Source: Betaproteobacteria bacterium (GTDB lineage: Bacteria; Pseudomonadota; Gammaproteobacteria; Burkholderiales; Burkholderiaceae_C). From it: 22,456 nucleotides of DNA. This document shows, piece by piece, positions 8,701-16,784 of the stretch. The translations under genes were made by a program, and so were the position numbers. The stretch lies in assembly GCA_025354965.1 (NCBI GenBank), contig JANXLW010000142.1, forward strand, positions 1-22,456, written 5' to 3'. Positions within the stretch are counted from its first letter, which is position 1, and the number at the start of each line of letters is the position of its first letter. The notes under the pieces were generated by a model. The model worked only from the letters and a program-made list of their open reading frames with translations. It had not been told where the DNA came from and did no database searches.

Positions 8701-11700
8701 TCCAGGAGTTTGGCCCACCCGGCTTTCACACGACCATCGGCTTCGTCAATCCGGATCACGTCAAGAAGTACGCTATTGCGAACAAGCTGACTGGGCCTTA
8801 CACGGTCACAGGCAAGATCACCAATCAGCGCATGTCGCGACCCTCCAATGTCACCCTGTTTGACTCAAAGTCTTACGACCTGTTCAGTGCCACGACTTGT
8901 GAAGTTGCGCTCAATTCCCAAGGGGGCACCGGGCCGTCCATCGCCATCGCCCAATGCAACAGGGATGGCAGCTTTACTTTGACCGGCATTCCGGCTGGGG
9001 CCTATGAACTGGCGATCTTTGACCAATGGCTGGACCAGATCATCCAGACCCAGGCGCTGACCGTCACCAACGCTAATGTGGCGTTGGGCGATATCCCGGT
9101 GCTGAGCTGGTTCACCCAGCATGACCAGAACATCTTCATGGAGTCCAAGACCAAGAGCCCGACCTTGCTGGGCCAGTACCACCCCGAGTTGGGTGACGCT
9201 GGTATCTCCAACGTGCCCCTGACCCTGCGCTTTCGCAACGGTGCCATCTCCAACGTGGTGCCCACCGACAGCAACGGCAACGGCATCTTGGCCGAGCTGT
9301 TCCCGCTGTTTAACTGGTACGTGTCGGAAGCCGACACCTCACGTTTCAAACAAACTGGTGTCACCATTACCGTCGATGGCGGTGGTGCAGTCGATACCAC
9401 TGGTGCCCACGCCGGCTTGATCTCTTCCCACTACCCCACCGGTGAGTCAAGTGTGCGCACTGAATTACCCGGCGCCCTTACCTATGGTGTGCAGGGCTTT
9501 GTCAGCCAGCGTAATCGCATTGACTGGGGTCGCACACCTTATGTACCCAATGAGAATGGCGGCATTCAGGGGCTGGTGGTCTATGCATCAACACGGCCAT
9601 TCGATGACGTGCGTTATCTGGTGCAGAACATTTGGGAACCCCTGGTTCCGCGGGTGACGGTAAATCTTTATCAGAAGGTGAAGTTGGCGGATGGTACTGA
9701 CAGCCTGAAACTGGTGGACAGCACACTGACTTCGAGTTGGGACGACTATGTCGGGATGGTATTTGGCTCCGATGGTTTGACCTATATCCTCGGTTCCGAC
9801 GGCGTGCTGCGCAATCCGGTAACCGGTGCTGCAGCCGCTGCCGGTGTGACCGCTGGCAAGCAAGTCAATATGCAGTGCCCGGGCCAACTGCCGGGCCCGG
9901 CTGCAAACGCTCTGCCGCCTTTCAACACGACGCTGGTCGATCCGTTCGTCACCTATACCCTGGCCTCGCAGAACCCAGCTTTGCCGGCAGATCGTTTCCG
10001 TTGTTATGACGGTTTCCATAACTGGAATCAGGTACAGGCCGCGCCCTACGATGGACGCTACAAATTCCCGAGCGCGGCTTATCTGGCGAATCCGGCGCAT
10101 GCGCTCACACCGGCGCAAATCGCTGCCGGACAGACGCTGGTCAGCCTGCCACTAGGGCGATATGTGGTCGAGGCGGTAACGCCGCCCGGCTACCAGATCG
10201 TCAAGGAAGAAGACAAGGACATCCTGATCGGCGACGCTTTCATCGCTCCGGTGACCCAGCAGTTTGGTGGCCTTAGCAATATATTTATCCTGCCCGACCA
10301 GGCGACGCTCAACAATGCGAATGTGAACAACCCGCCCACTGGCGATGCCAGTGGCGGCTGCACCACCACGGCCGGTGTGACGACCTGCTCCGGCGTGCCC
10401 TTCCAGAGCAATCCGACCAGCAATCTTGGCGTGCAGGATTCGAAAGTGATCTTCCCCGAGTGCGTTGGTAACCTGCATCGAGTGCCGGACTTCCTAAGCC
10501 TCTATCCGCAGGCGCAGCAGGTGGCACCGTTCGCTGGCGCGGATAAACCTTTGTGTGACCGTAAATTGGTGAATCTGGTCGATCAAACTCAGGTTAGCGC
10601 TAACTTTTTCGTGTTCACCTCTACCCCGGTGGCGTCCAACAACACCGGCATCATCCTGGACGATGCGTCCTCGGAATTCAACGCGGCCTCACCCGACTTC
10701 GGCGAAAAAGCCTCGGTGCCCTTCGTTCCGGTTTCTGTCAAGGACTTCACTGGCCTGGAGATCAGTCGTACGTTTTCTGACCAGTGGGGTGCTTATAACC
10801 TGATGCTGCCGTCGAGCTGGTTGGTGAACCCGCCAACCCCGTCGGGTTACGGTCCCAACATGCTGGTCACCTGCATAAACGATCCGGGTCCGATCCCGGA
10901 TCCAACTGGAATCATCGATCCGCTGACCGGTAAGGTGCGCATGATCACCGATCCGCAATACAACGCGGCCTACAGCAACTTCTGCTACACCCTTCCGTTC
11001 ATGCCGGGCCAGTCCACCTACCTGGATACACCCGTGCTGCCGATCGCCGCCTTCGCGTCCGGCTACAACCCAGCTGACTGTGCCTACCCGGACGCAACGC
11101 CGGGAGTTGCGCGGGTCGACAGCAGCGCCGGTTTTGGACCGTATCTGCCGACCGCTGGCGGGACGCTGACCATCAAGGCGATTGGTTTTATCGGCACCGC
11201 CGATCTGGGCGTTCAGGTGCCCAACCCGGCCTACGCCGGTCCGTTTGCACTTACCGGTCCGTCCAGCCAGAGAACGATCACACGGCACTACGGTTTTGGA
11301 GCGCAGGCTGCAGGAGCCAAGGTGACCTTGGGGACCGTCACACTGACGGTTGCTAGTTGGAGCAATGACACCATCACGGTCAACGTACCGGCCAACACGC
11401 CGACCGGTGAGTTGGTGGTGACCGCTGCCAACGGCAAAACCTCGGTAGACGCCGTCACGGTGACCTTGGAGGACGCAGTGCCCACGCGGGTACAGGCTGC
11501 TGCTGGTGGCACCATTCAGGCCGCCATCGATGCTGCCACACCGGGTGACCTGATCCTGGTCGACGCGGGTACCTACAACGAGCTGGTAATCATGTGGAAA
11601 CCGGTGCGTCTGCAGGGTGTGGGTGCAGCGTCGGTCGTCATAAATGCGGCCAAGTACCCCACCAGCAAGCTCGATCTGTGGCGGCCCATGATCAATGCCA

Positions 11701-14621
11701 TGTTTGGCATCGACACCTTGACCGGCAACGCTGCGACCAGCGCCCAGGTGGACCCGCTGCCGGGTCAGGAAATTACCGGGGGTATTGTGCTGCTGGAGCC
11801 CTCGGTGCTCGGTACCGAAGAGGGCGCTGGCATCACTGTTTTGGCCAAGGGACTTAACGCCTTGGGACAGCCGCTGACCAATTCGGCTGCAGACTGCGGC
11901 TATACGTCAACGACGGTGGCCTTCGACTTGGTAAACGGTGCCAGCACCAAGCCGCAACCGGGCCTTAGCAACTTCCTTTGCAAACCGTCCCGTGTCGACG
12001 GCGTCAGTGTCACGGGTGGCGATGCGGGTGGCGGCATCTACGTCAATGGTTGGGCACACAACCTGGAAATTGCCAACAACCGCGTATATGGCAATGCCGG
12101 TGCGTTTAACGGTGGCATTCGGGTCGGCATTCCCTACCTTGAGACGACGCTTTATCCTGGACAAGCACTGGACCCGATCACAGGTGCTGTGGTTGGTACG
12201 CCGACCCTGATGGCGGGTAGCATCGCGGGTCTTGGCTACGACAACAACGTGCGCATTCACCACAATGCCATCACTAAGAATGGCACCATCGAAGGGCCGG
12301 CCGGCACCGGCGGCGCAGGTGGTGGTGTGTCGATTTGCACCGGCAGCGATGGCTATAGCGTCGATCACAACTGGATCTGCGGCAACTACAGCTCGTCCGA
12401 CGGTGGCGGCATTGGCCACATCGGCTACAGCCAGGGTGGCAGCATCAGCTACAACACGATCCTGTTCAATCAGAGCTTCCAGCAGACCAACTCAACAAGC
12501 GGTGGCGGCATTGTCGCCACTGGCGAGCCACCGATTGTGGGCACGCTTTCACTCGGCACTGGCAACCTGACGATCGATGCCAATCTGATTCGTGGCAACG
12601 TTGCTGAAGGCGGTAGCGGCGGCGGCTTACGGCTGCAACAGGTCAATGGAGCGGAGGCCGCGTCGTTCCCAGGGGTCAGCAATGTCTGGTTCTCGGTGAC
12701 GGCGACCAACAACATGGTGGTGAATAACGTGGCCGGCTACGCCGGTGGCGGTATCTCACTGGCCGATGCGCTGGTCAGCGTGGTCGAGAACAACACCATA
12801 GCCTCCAACGACAGCGTGGGCATTGCCGGCGTCGTGGTCACCGCGCCCAACGGGACGGCCAACCAGTCTGGCATCGGCAGGCCCAGCCCGGCCGGTGTGA
12901 GTTCTGACCCGACCAGCACGGCCTTGGTCAATGCATTGGTGAGCGTGGACAACGCCGTTCTGCCCACCGCCAGAAAGAGCATATCGAGCCCTTACCTGGC
13001 GAACAATATCGTCTGGCACAACCGCTCCTTCTTCTACGGCGTGGTCGCTGGGCAGGCAACTTTGTGCTCGTCGAACAATGGCAACAACGTGGCGGCCTGC
13101 AATCAGTTGCCAGCGCAGGCGACGACCGGGCAATGCACCGGCAACCCAGCCTACTGGGATCTGGGTGTGGTGGGCGATCTCAGTGCCGAGCCTGAAGGTG
13201 TGAGACTCAACCCGGTCTACTCCATACTCACCAGCACCGCCGGCTATGGCAACAACGGGACGACGCACAACGCGAACAGCAATCCGGCCCTGCTTGACCT
13301 GTACTGCAATGGCTCGCGGGTAACACCGGAGTTCCCTGGTGTCATCAACCCGCCCAGCGTGAAGACGATGCAAGTGGCAGCCACCGTGGATGAAGGTAAT
13401 AACTTCATCAACCTGCGCTATGGGCCACTGACGACGCAAAAACCCACTGCCGCCACGGCAGCATCCGCAACGCCGGTGTATCAATCCTTTGGTGACTACC
13501 ACATCGCCGCGACTTCACCGGCCGTCAATACCGGCACCAGCCAACTGGCACCCAACCATGACTTCGACGGTCAATCCAGGCCGCAGGGTGCTGGCTTCGA
13601 CAAGGGCGCCGACGAGGTCGTGGTGGTAGGTGGTCCGCTGTTTGGAGCACCGTCCGTTACGCCATTGCAACTGGACTTCGGCTACGAGCAGGTGGGCGCG
13701 CCATCCGCCTACTATCCAGCCAAGATTGTCACGCTGCGCAACGACGGTACCGGCCTTTTGACAGGTATTGCCTTCGCGGTTACAGGTGGTGCGGGTAACT
13801 TTGCCATTGTCGGTACCACGTGCGGCGCAAGCCTTGTTGCAGGAGGAAGCTGCACGATCAGCATCGCGTTTGTTCCCACTGCCTACGTAGCCCGTACCGG
13901 CAGCCTGAACGTCACTACCGCCGACCCGACGAATCCGCTGATACAGGTGCCATTGACTGGCATTGGTGCCCATCCGATGCAAAGCGTGGCACCTGTCACG
14001 CTGGCCTTTACCAGCCAGCTGATCAACACCACCAGCGTGAGCCAGCAGGTGGTGGTGACGAACACTGGCTACGGGCCGTTGCCGGTGGCCTCGATCGGGT
14101 TTACGGGAGCCGGCGCGGCGCGCTACACACAGACCAACAACTGCTTGGCGGTTGCAATACCGTTGGGCCAGAGTTGCACCATCAACGTGAGCTTCACGCC
14201 AACGGTCAACGGCGCTGCGGCTGCAGCGAACCTGCGCATCGGTTTTGTTCCCCAAACGCTGCCGGCGGTGACCCAGCTGGTACCGTTGACCGGCACTGGC
14301 GCGGCAGCGACGCTGAGCCAGTCGCCACTGGCTTTCGGTACCGTGCCGCCAGCCAATCCGATTCTCACAGCGCAGATCAACAATCCGGCTGGTAACGGTA
14401 CGCTGACCATCATCAGTGTCACAGTAACCAACGGTGCAGCGTATTTTGTGGTCTCCCCGGCAAGCAGTTGTGTCGCGACGCCCTTGGTGGCGGCTGGCAA
14501 CAATTGCGACGTCAACGTGACCTTCACGCAAGCGCCGCCCGCCTCACTGGCGAATCGCGCAGGCAACGTGCGGGTCGTCACTTCGGCTGGCGCCTTCAAC
14601 ATCCCGTTGTCGGGCAACTAG
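5724..14621 (+). CDS. Giant secreted multidomain protein: ligand-less cupredoxin pair, adhesin-type domains, beta-helix and ASH repeats
   Basis: This 2965-residue ORF has a clear AGGAG site (5715-5719) and a signal peptide ending near ALA|ATT (28). Approximate domain order: 30-230 and 264-453, a cupredoxin pair parallel to the preceding protein but with its HPFHFHG replaced by THIPSVVG; a Thr-rich linker at 412-428; 472-552 and 556-650, cadherin/Ig-like domains; 831-1000, SdrD-B-like with acidic EDNGPTNGQNDLNE, possibly calcium-binding; 1030-1120, carboxypeptidase-regulatory-like. A large region at 1131-1790 (with RIDWGRTPYVPNENGG) I recall only from partners of large secreted copper oxidases. 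Then 1797-1915 is IPT/TIG-like, 1923-2441 a right-handed beta-helix entered by GGTIQAAIDAATPGD, about 2608-2633 a choice-of-anchor Q-type end (DFDGQSRPQGAGFDKGADE), and 2647-2965 three ASH repeats. There is no transmembrane helix or recognisable sorting signal. It probably acts outside the cell as a scaffold or adhesin; an enzymatic role is not evident. Confidence 0.85.
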   Translation: MKTKPILALVRSTLAASVILLSGATALAATTTVNLIAQRTGVTLPDGGNVPMWALCSNDPATTLSGTTVIPNPALGGGSLTGGACTTTTTSTAVPPVVTVTTAAWTPGPTITVPFDPLGTTLVVNLTNQLPVPTSLVILGQLGGGMGTVTRMASPPHAPQNFSTFAGNAPSGPFTPPPQLPRVQSMASEVAAAATVNSLTWSNLKPGTYIYETGTWPSLQGPMGLYGVLVVTTAPVSVAAIGTTTPASFTPGNAYPTAAKPANFAYDGDAVLLFSEIDPVQNKAVDAAAAALADVNKRFNDPTCSTTAPCYPAAVNYAPTYFMINGQAFDKTAPLKSAYPVAAGATSASGNILLRMANAGLRTHIPSVVGLGMSLMAEDGNVAPGNPKIQNEVLLTAGKTYDVLVSPAQTTPATTTTVGTTTTTTTGIYGSGTFAVFDRQLSLSTANTPDGGMQGFLQVAGGLLPAAVIPTVVNDVFQVPLNTAINGNVKLNDIAVASVAPVALASHGVVQLNPDGSFIYTPTAGFSGVDTFTYNGNGGTTNTATVTLNVAASGTGLAPTANADAYTSTIATSFSTPRPGVLANDTDPAGYPLTASLASAGTCGAVTMNPDGSFMASSGGLSSCQFTYLATNSQGTASAAASVTVTFIPAGMATGLNVAVVDAKSGTAITDYRWIIQEDLTFKVDPTSTPKLGTRTLGTSFHKSYMGVIAAGCVGPVSCGTGQAKSGVPIALQAETQIANAVLDPTKNYYISILPGDAGNPVVNGNSGNPLTVPPGVAPSATCNTTPGTGDCGHTMSGAQINPQQLLGTPVVLAWAPVTVKLQMTPLAPAQLSIFIYEDNGPTNGQNDLNEAGLGGFNIVLFDPAGRTGMPAGQQTYDAFNMPLSNALLGTPGCVDDQNIATNGTATSSAGNMVGVIYTCPEAPNPLPPGRTAADYTLAGHALIKNVTPARYDVVAHPGAAREGAGEIWWQTETLEGTPAQDAFTGINEPRYFQEFGPPGFHTTIGFVNPDHVKKYAIANKLTGPYTVTGKITNQRMSRPSNVTLFDSKSYDLFSATTCEVALNSQGGTGPSIAIAQCNRDGSFTLTGIPAGAYELAIFDQWLDQIIQTQALTVTNANVALGDIPVLSWFTQHDQNIFMESKTKSPTLLGQYHPELGDAGISNVPLTLRFRNGAISNVVPTDSNGNGILAELFPLFNWYVSEADTSRFKQTGVTITVDGGGAVDTTGAHAGLISSHYPTGESSVRTELPGALTYGVQGFVSQRNRIDWGRTPYVPNENGGIQGLVVYASTRPFDDVRYLVQNIWEPLVPRVTVNLYQKVKLADGTDSLKLVDSTLTSSWDDYVGMVFGSDGLTYILGSDGVLRNPVTGAAAAAGVTAGKQVNMQCPGQLPGPAANALPPFNTTLVDPFVTYTLASQNPALPADRFRCYDGFHNWNQVQAAPYDGRYKFPSAAYLANPAHALTPAQIAAGQTLVSLPLGRYVVEAVTPPGYQIVKEEDKDILIGDAFIAPVTQQFGGLSNIFILPDQATLNNANVNNPPTGDASGGCTTTAGVTTCSGVPFQSNPTSNLGVQDSKVIFPECVGNLHRVPDFLSLYPQAQQVAPFAGADKPLCDRKLVNLVDQTQVSANFFVFTSTPVASNNTGIILDDASSEFNAASPDFGEKASVPFVPVSVKDFTGLEISRTFSDQWGAYNLMLPSSWLVNPPTPSGYGPNMLVTCINDPGPIPDPTGIIDPLTGKVRMITDPQYNAAYSNFCYTLPFMPGQSTYLDTPVLPIAAFASGYNPADCAYPDATPGVARVDSSAGFGPYLPTAGGTLTIKAIGFIGTADLGVQVPNPAYAGPFALTGPSSQRTITRHYGFGAQAAGAKVTLGTVTLTVASWSNDTITVNVPANTPTGELVVTAANGKTSVDAVTVTLEDAVPTRVQAAAGGTIQAAIDAATPGDLILVDAGTYNELVIMWKPVRLQGVGAASVVINAAKYPTSKLDLWRPMINAMFGIDTLTGNAATSAQVDPLPGQEITGGIVLLEPSVLGTEEGAGITVLAKGLNALGQPLTNSAADCGYTSTTVAFDLVNGASTKPQPGLSNFLCKPSRVDGVSVTGGDAGGGIYVNGWAHNLEIANNRVYGNAGAFNGGIRVGIPYLETTLYPGQALDPITGAVVGTPTLMAGSIAGLGYDNNVRIHHNAITKNGTIEGPAGTGGAGGGVSICTGSDGYSVDHNWICGNYSSSDGGGIGHIGYSQGGSISYNTILFNQSFQQTNSTSGGGIVATGEPPIVGTLSLGTGNLTIDANLIRGNVAEGGSGGGLRLQQVNGAEAASFPGVSNVWFSVTATNNMVVNNVAGYAGGGISLADALVSVVENNTIASNDSVGIAGVVVTAPNGTANQSGIGRPSPAGVSSDPTSTALVNALVSVDNAVLPTARKSISSPYLANNIVWHNRSFFYGVVAGQATLCSSNNGNNVAACNQLPAQATTGQCTGNPAYWDLGVVGDLSAEPEGVRLNPVYSILTSTAGYGNNGTTHNANSNPALLDLYCNGSRVTPEFPGVINPPSVKTMQVAATVDEGNNFINLRYGPLTTQKPTAATAASATPVYQSFGDYHIAATSPAVNTGTSQLAPNHDFDGQSRPQGAGFDKGADEVVVVGGPLFGAPSVTPLQLDFGYEQVGAPSAYYPAKIVTLRNDGTGLLTGIAFAVTGGAGNFAIVGTTCGASLVAGGSCTISIAFVPTAYVARTGSLNVTTADPTNPLIQVPLTGIGAHPMQSVAPVTLAFTSQLINTTSVSQQVVVTNTGYGPLPVASIGFTGAGAARYTQTNNCLAVAIPLGQSCTINVSFTPTVNGAAAAANLRIGFVPQTLPAVTQLVPLTGTGAAATLSQSPLAFGTVPPANPILTAQINNPAGNGTLTIISVTVTNGAAYFVVSPASSCVATPLVAAGNNCDVNVTFTQAPPASLANRAGNVRVVTSAGAFNIPLSGN
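6957..7010 (+). repeat. ACC/ACT codon tract encoding a Thr-rich linker
   Basis: A run of ACC, ACG and ACT codons gives a threonine-rich linker (includes TTTVGTTTTTTTG) inside the second cupredoxin-like domain of the giant protein, about residues 412-428. The mixture of codons argues against simple slippage. It sits as a surface loop before the strand that closes the domain. Confidence 0.6.
13660..14618 (+). repeat. Three tandem ASH / choice-of-anchor D domain repeats at the C-terminus of the giant protein
   Basis: Three divergent copies of about 103 residues share the same plan: an LxF opening, a TNTG/RNDGTG-like turn, a cysteine pair around a glycine (TTCGASLVAGGSCTI; NNCLAVAIPLGQSCTI; SSCVATPLVAAGNNCDV), a FxP or FTQ strand, and a closing PLTGxG or PLSGN. 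Starts are near residues 2647, 2757 and 2860. Such immunoglobulin-like repeats are typical stalks of surface or exported proteins. The protein ends within the third copy. Confidence 0.7.
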
Positions 14622-14630
14622 GCGATGTGC

Positions 14631-15149
14631 ATGACGACTTCACGTGCCAGATGGCTGCTGCTCGCCACTTGCGTTGCGGGTAGCGCCGCCACCCCAGGTG
14701 CGTGTGCCGAGTCGACCGCTGTTGCGGCACTGTTGGTCACTGCGCCCGCCAATGTTGTGCCAGCGGCGACTGACCCGTCGCAACTGGCGGCCAATTGGCG
14801 TATCCGACAGGGCCAGTATTACAAGCGTAACTGGGGTGTCGAGGTAATTGGTGTGCACCCGGTTTCAAGTGGCTATATGCTGGCTTTTCGCTATCGTGTG
14901 CTCGACGCCCAGAAGGCCAGGCCGGTCAACGACCTGAAGGGCAAAGCCTATTTGATTGACGAGGCGACGCATACCCGGCTGGCTGTGCCTGCGATGGAAA
15001 ACGTGGGCGAGTTGCGCACCGGTGCAGCACCCGAAGTGGACCGGAACTATTTCATGATCTTTGGCAATCCAGGGCGACTGGTTAAGGCTGGAAGCCGCGT
15101 CAGCGTTGTGATTGGAGATTTTCACGCCGAGGACATGATCGTCAATTGA
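14631..15149 (+). CDS. Small secreted protein of unknown function in the copper oxidase block
   Basis: This protein of 172 residues begins 9 bases after the giant gene. Two in-frame ATGs exist (14625 and 14631); I prefer 14631 because the only AGG upstream is correctly spaced for it. Residues 1-26 look like a Sec signal ending near ACA|ES. The mature part has short strands such as NWGVEVIGVHPVSSGYML and FRYRVLD, a lysine-rich turn, then NYFMIFGNPGRLVK and VSVVIGDFHAEDMIV, suggesting a single beta-sandwich. No metal or catalytic motif is obvious. I recall similar uncharacterised proteins near secreted copper oxidases but cannot name the family. Position suggests a periplasmic or surface accessory to the oxidase. 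Confidence 0.75.
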   Translation: MTTSRARWLLLATCVAGSAATPGACAESTAVAALLVTAPANVVPAATDPSQLAANWRIRQGQYYKRNWGVEVIGVHPVSSGYMLAFRYRVLDAQKARPVNDLKGKAYLIDEATHTRLAVPAMENVGELRTGAAPEVDRNYFMIFGNPGRLVKAGSRVSVVIGDFHAEDMIVN

Positions 15150-15191
15150 TCACTGGAACAATGTTGGGCTCGCGCCTGAAAAGGAAGAAAG

Positions 15192-16094
15192 ATGACGCAA
15201 TATAAATTTGTCTTGTTGGCCATGACCGCTTGCCTGGCAACATCGGGCTGGGCCGCCGGCGACGCGACAAGCGTGACAGCGGCTCCTACAGTTGCTGCCG
15301 CGGCGACGTTGAGTGCTGCGCAGATTGTCGACCGCAATATGCAAGCCAGAGGTGGATTGAACGCCTGGAAGCATATTCAGACGATGTCGATGTCGGGCCA
15401 GCTCGACGCCGGTCAGCCGCGCTCCGATGGGGGACGCGTTGCGATGCTGGATCGGGCACTGTCAAAAGCACAAGCCAAGGCCGAAGTGCGCAAGGCGGTG
15501 TTTGGCAAAGGTGAAAAGGAGTCCGCGAAGGTGATTCAACTGCCGTTCCGGATGGATCTCGAGCGCCCACTCAAGAGTCGTCTTGAGATTCCGTTTCAGG
15601 GAGATACCGCGGTTCAAGTCTATGACGGCGCGACCGGATGGAAGCTCCGGCCGTTCCTGGGGCGTCATGAGGTGGAGCCGTACAGCACCGACGAATTGAA
15701 GGCTGCCAGCCAGCAGCAAGCTTTGGACGGCCCATTGGCTGATTACGCCGCCAAAGGCACGCAAGTGGCGCTGGACGGCACCGAAATAGTTGACGGCCGC
15801 AATACCTACAAACTCAAGCTGGCGTTGAAGAATGGCGAGGTGCGCCATGTGTGGATCGATGCGCAGACTTTTCTGGACGTCAAGATGGATGGTGCACCGC
15901 GCCGCCTGGACGGCAAATTGCACACCGTGGTAACGTACTTCCGCAACTACAAGCCGGTGGATGGTCTGTTGATTGCGCATGAGCTTGACACGGCGGTCGA
16001 AGGCATGCCGGGGGCGGGGACGCAAAGAATCCTGATCGACAAGGTGGCGCTGAACCCGGTGCTGGACCCCGCACGCTTTACCAAGCCGATGTAA
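15192..16094 (+). CDS. Periplasmic LolA/outer-membrane-lipoprotein-sorting-like protein
   Basis: The ribosome site AAGGAAGAAAG leads to ATG 15192. The 300-residue product has a signal peptide (cleavage near GWA|AGD, about residue 22), an Ala/Thr-rich stretch, then a domain opening SAAQIVDRNMQARGGLNAWK, the usual entry to LolA-fold proteins of the lipoprotein-sorting type. Later segments (RSRLEIPFQG-like strand, VQVYDGATGWKLRPF, NGEVRHVWIDAQTFLDVKM, YRNYKPVDGLLIAHEL-like) fit the half-barrel that binds lipid-like ligands. It is not LolA itself, being longer and placed in a copper oxidase block. It might chaperone a surface lipoprotein or bind a hydrophobic ligand; this is inference. Confidence 0.75.
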   Translation: MTQYKFVLLAMTACLATSGWAAGDATSVTAAPTVAAAATLSAAQIVDRNMQARGGLNAWKHIQTMSMSGQLDAGQPRSDGGRVAMLDRALSKAQAKAEVRKAVFGKGEKESAKVIQLPFRMDLERPLKSRLEIPFQGDTAVQVYDGATGWKLRPFLGRHEVEPYSTDELKAASQQQALDGPLADYAAKGTQVALDGTEIVDGRNTYKLKLALKNGEVRHVWIDAQTFLDVKMDGAPRRLDGKLHTVVTYFRNYKPVDGLLIAHELDTAVEGMPGAGTQRILIDKVALNPVLDPARFTKPM

Positions 16095-16127
16095 ACCCAA
16101 GCGTTGTGGCGCGAGTAGACTGCCGTC

Positions 16128-16784
16128 ATGCATTGGCTCCTTTTCAGACCTCGCACTGTGTTGGCCTTGTTGACCGTGCTGGCGCTTGCCGTCAGTCTGG
16201 CCCCCTCGACGGCCTTGGCGCACGGTGCCACAGCCGATGAGCTGGCTCATCAGCATGCGGTGAGCAAGGGCTTGAAGGTTTCGATGGCGGACTACGCCGT
16301 GCCCGCTATCTGGCTGGTGCGCGACGATGGCAAGAAGGTGCTGCTGCCCCAGGAACTCGATGATGGACGTCCGACCATACTCAACTTCATCTACACCACC
16401 TGTCCTGGCATCTGCCCGCTGATGAGCCAGGTGTTCTCGCGCTTGCAGGCGCGCCTGGGCGTCGAGCGCGAGAAAGTGCACATGGTATCGATCTCCATCG
16501 ACCCGGAGCAGGACACACCGGCGCGCCTGCGCCAATACGCCAGGCAATTCAAGGCCGGCAACCAGTGGCAGCACTACACCGGCACGGTAGGTGCCAGCAT
16601 TGCGGCGCAGAAGGCCTTTAACGCCTACAACGGCGACAAGATGAGCCACGATCCGCTGACCTTGATGCGCGCGGCACCTGGCAAACCCTGGGTGCGCATC
16701 GACGGCTTTGCCACGCCCGACGATCTGTTGGAACAATACATCCAGGTCGCAGCGATGTGCGAGCCGGACCATGCAGCACGATGA
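16128..16784 (+). CDS. SCO1/SenC/PrrC-family copper chaperone
   Basis: The 218-residue product is a thioredoxin-fold protein with an N-terminal membrane anchor or signal (about 10-32) and the SCO copper site: TTCPGICPLM (Cys92, Cys96) plus distal His174 in KMSHDPLTLM. The SIDPEQDTPARLR segment is typical. SCO proteins bind Cu(I)/Cu(II) and load the CuA site of cytochrome oxidase or act as thiol-disulfide reductants. No cytochrome oxidase gene is nearby, so here it probably delivers copper to, or keeps reduced, the secreted copper oxidases and the cytochrome of this block. No strong ribosome site precedes ATG 16128; it follows the previous gene by 33 bases. Its stop overlaps the next start as ATGA. 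Confidence 0.93.
   Translation: MHWLLFRPRTVLALLTVLALAVSLAPSTALAHGATADELAHQHAVSKGLKVSMADYAVPAIWLVRDDGKKVLLPQELDDGRPTILNFIYTTCPGICPLMSQVFSRLQARLGVEREKVHMVSISIDPEQDTPARLRQYARQFKAGNQWQHYTGTVGASIAAQKAFNAYNGDKMSHDPLTLMRAAPGKPWVRIDGFATPDDLLEQYIQVAAMCEPDHAAR

Noticed and set aside
11491..14618. CRISPR or DNA tandem repeat array in the giant gene
   Set aside because: Repetition is only at protein level (beta-helix rungs and ASH domains) with divergent DNA; there are no regularly spaced identical repeats.
16757..16780. GTG start for the cytochrome fusion
   Set aside because: The ATGA overlap at 16781 is a standard coupling arrangement and gives a cleaner signal peptide.
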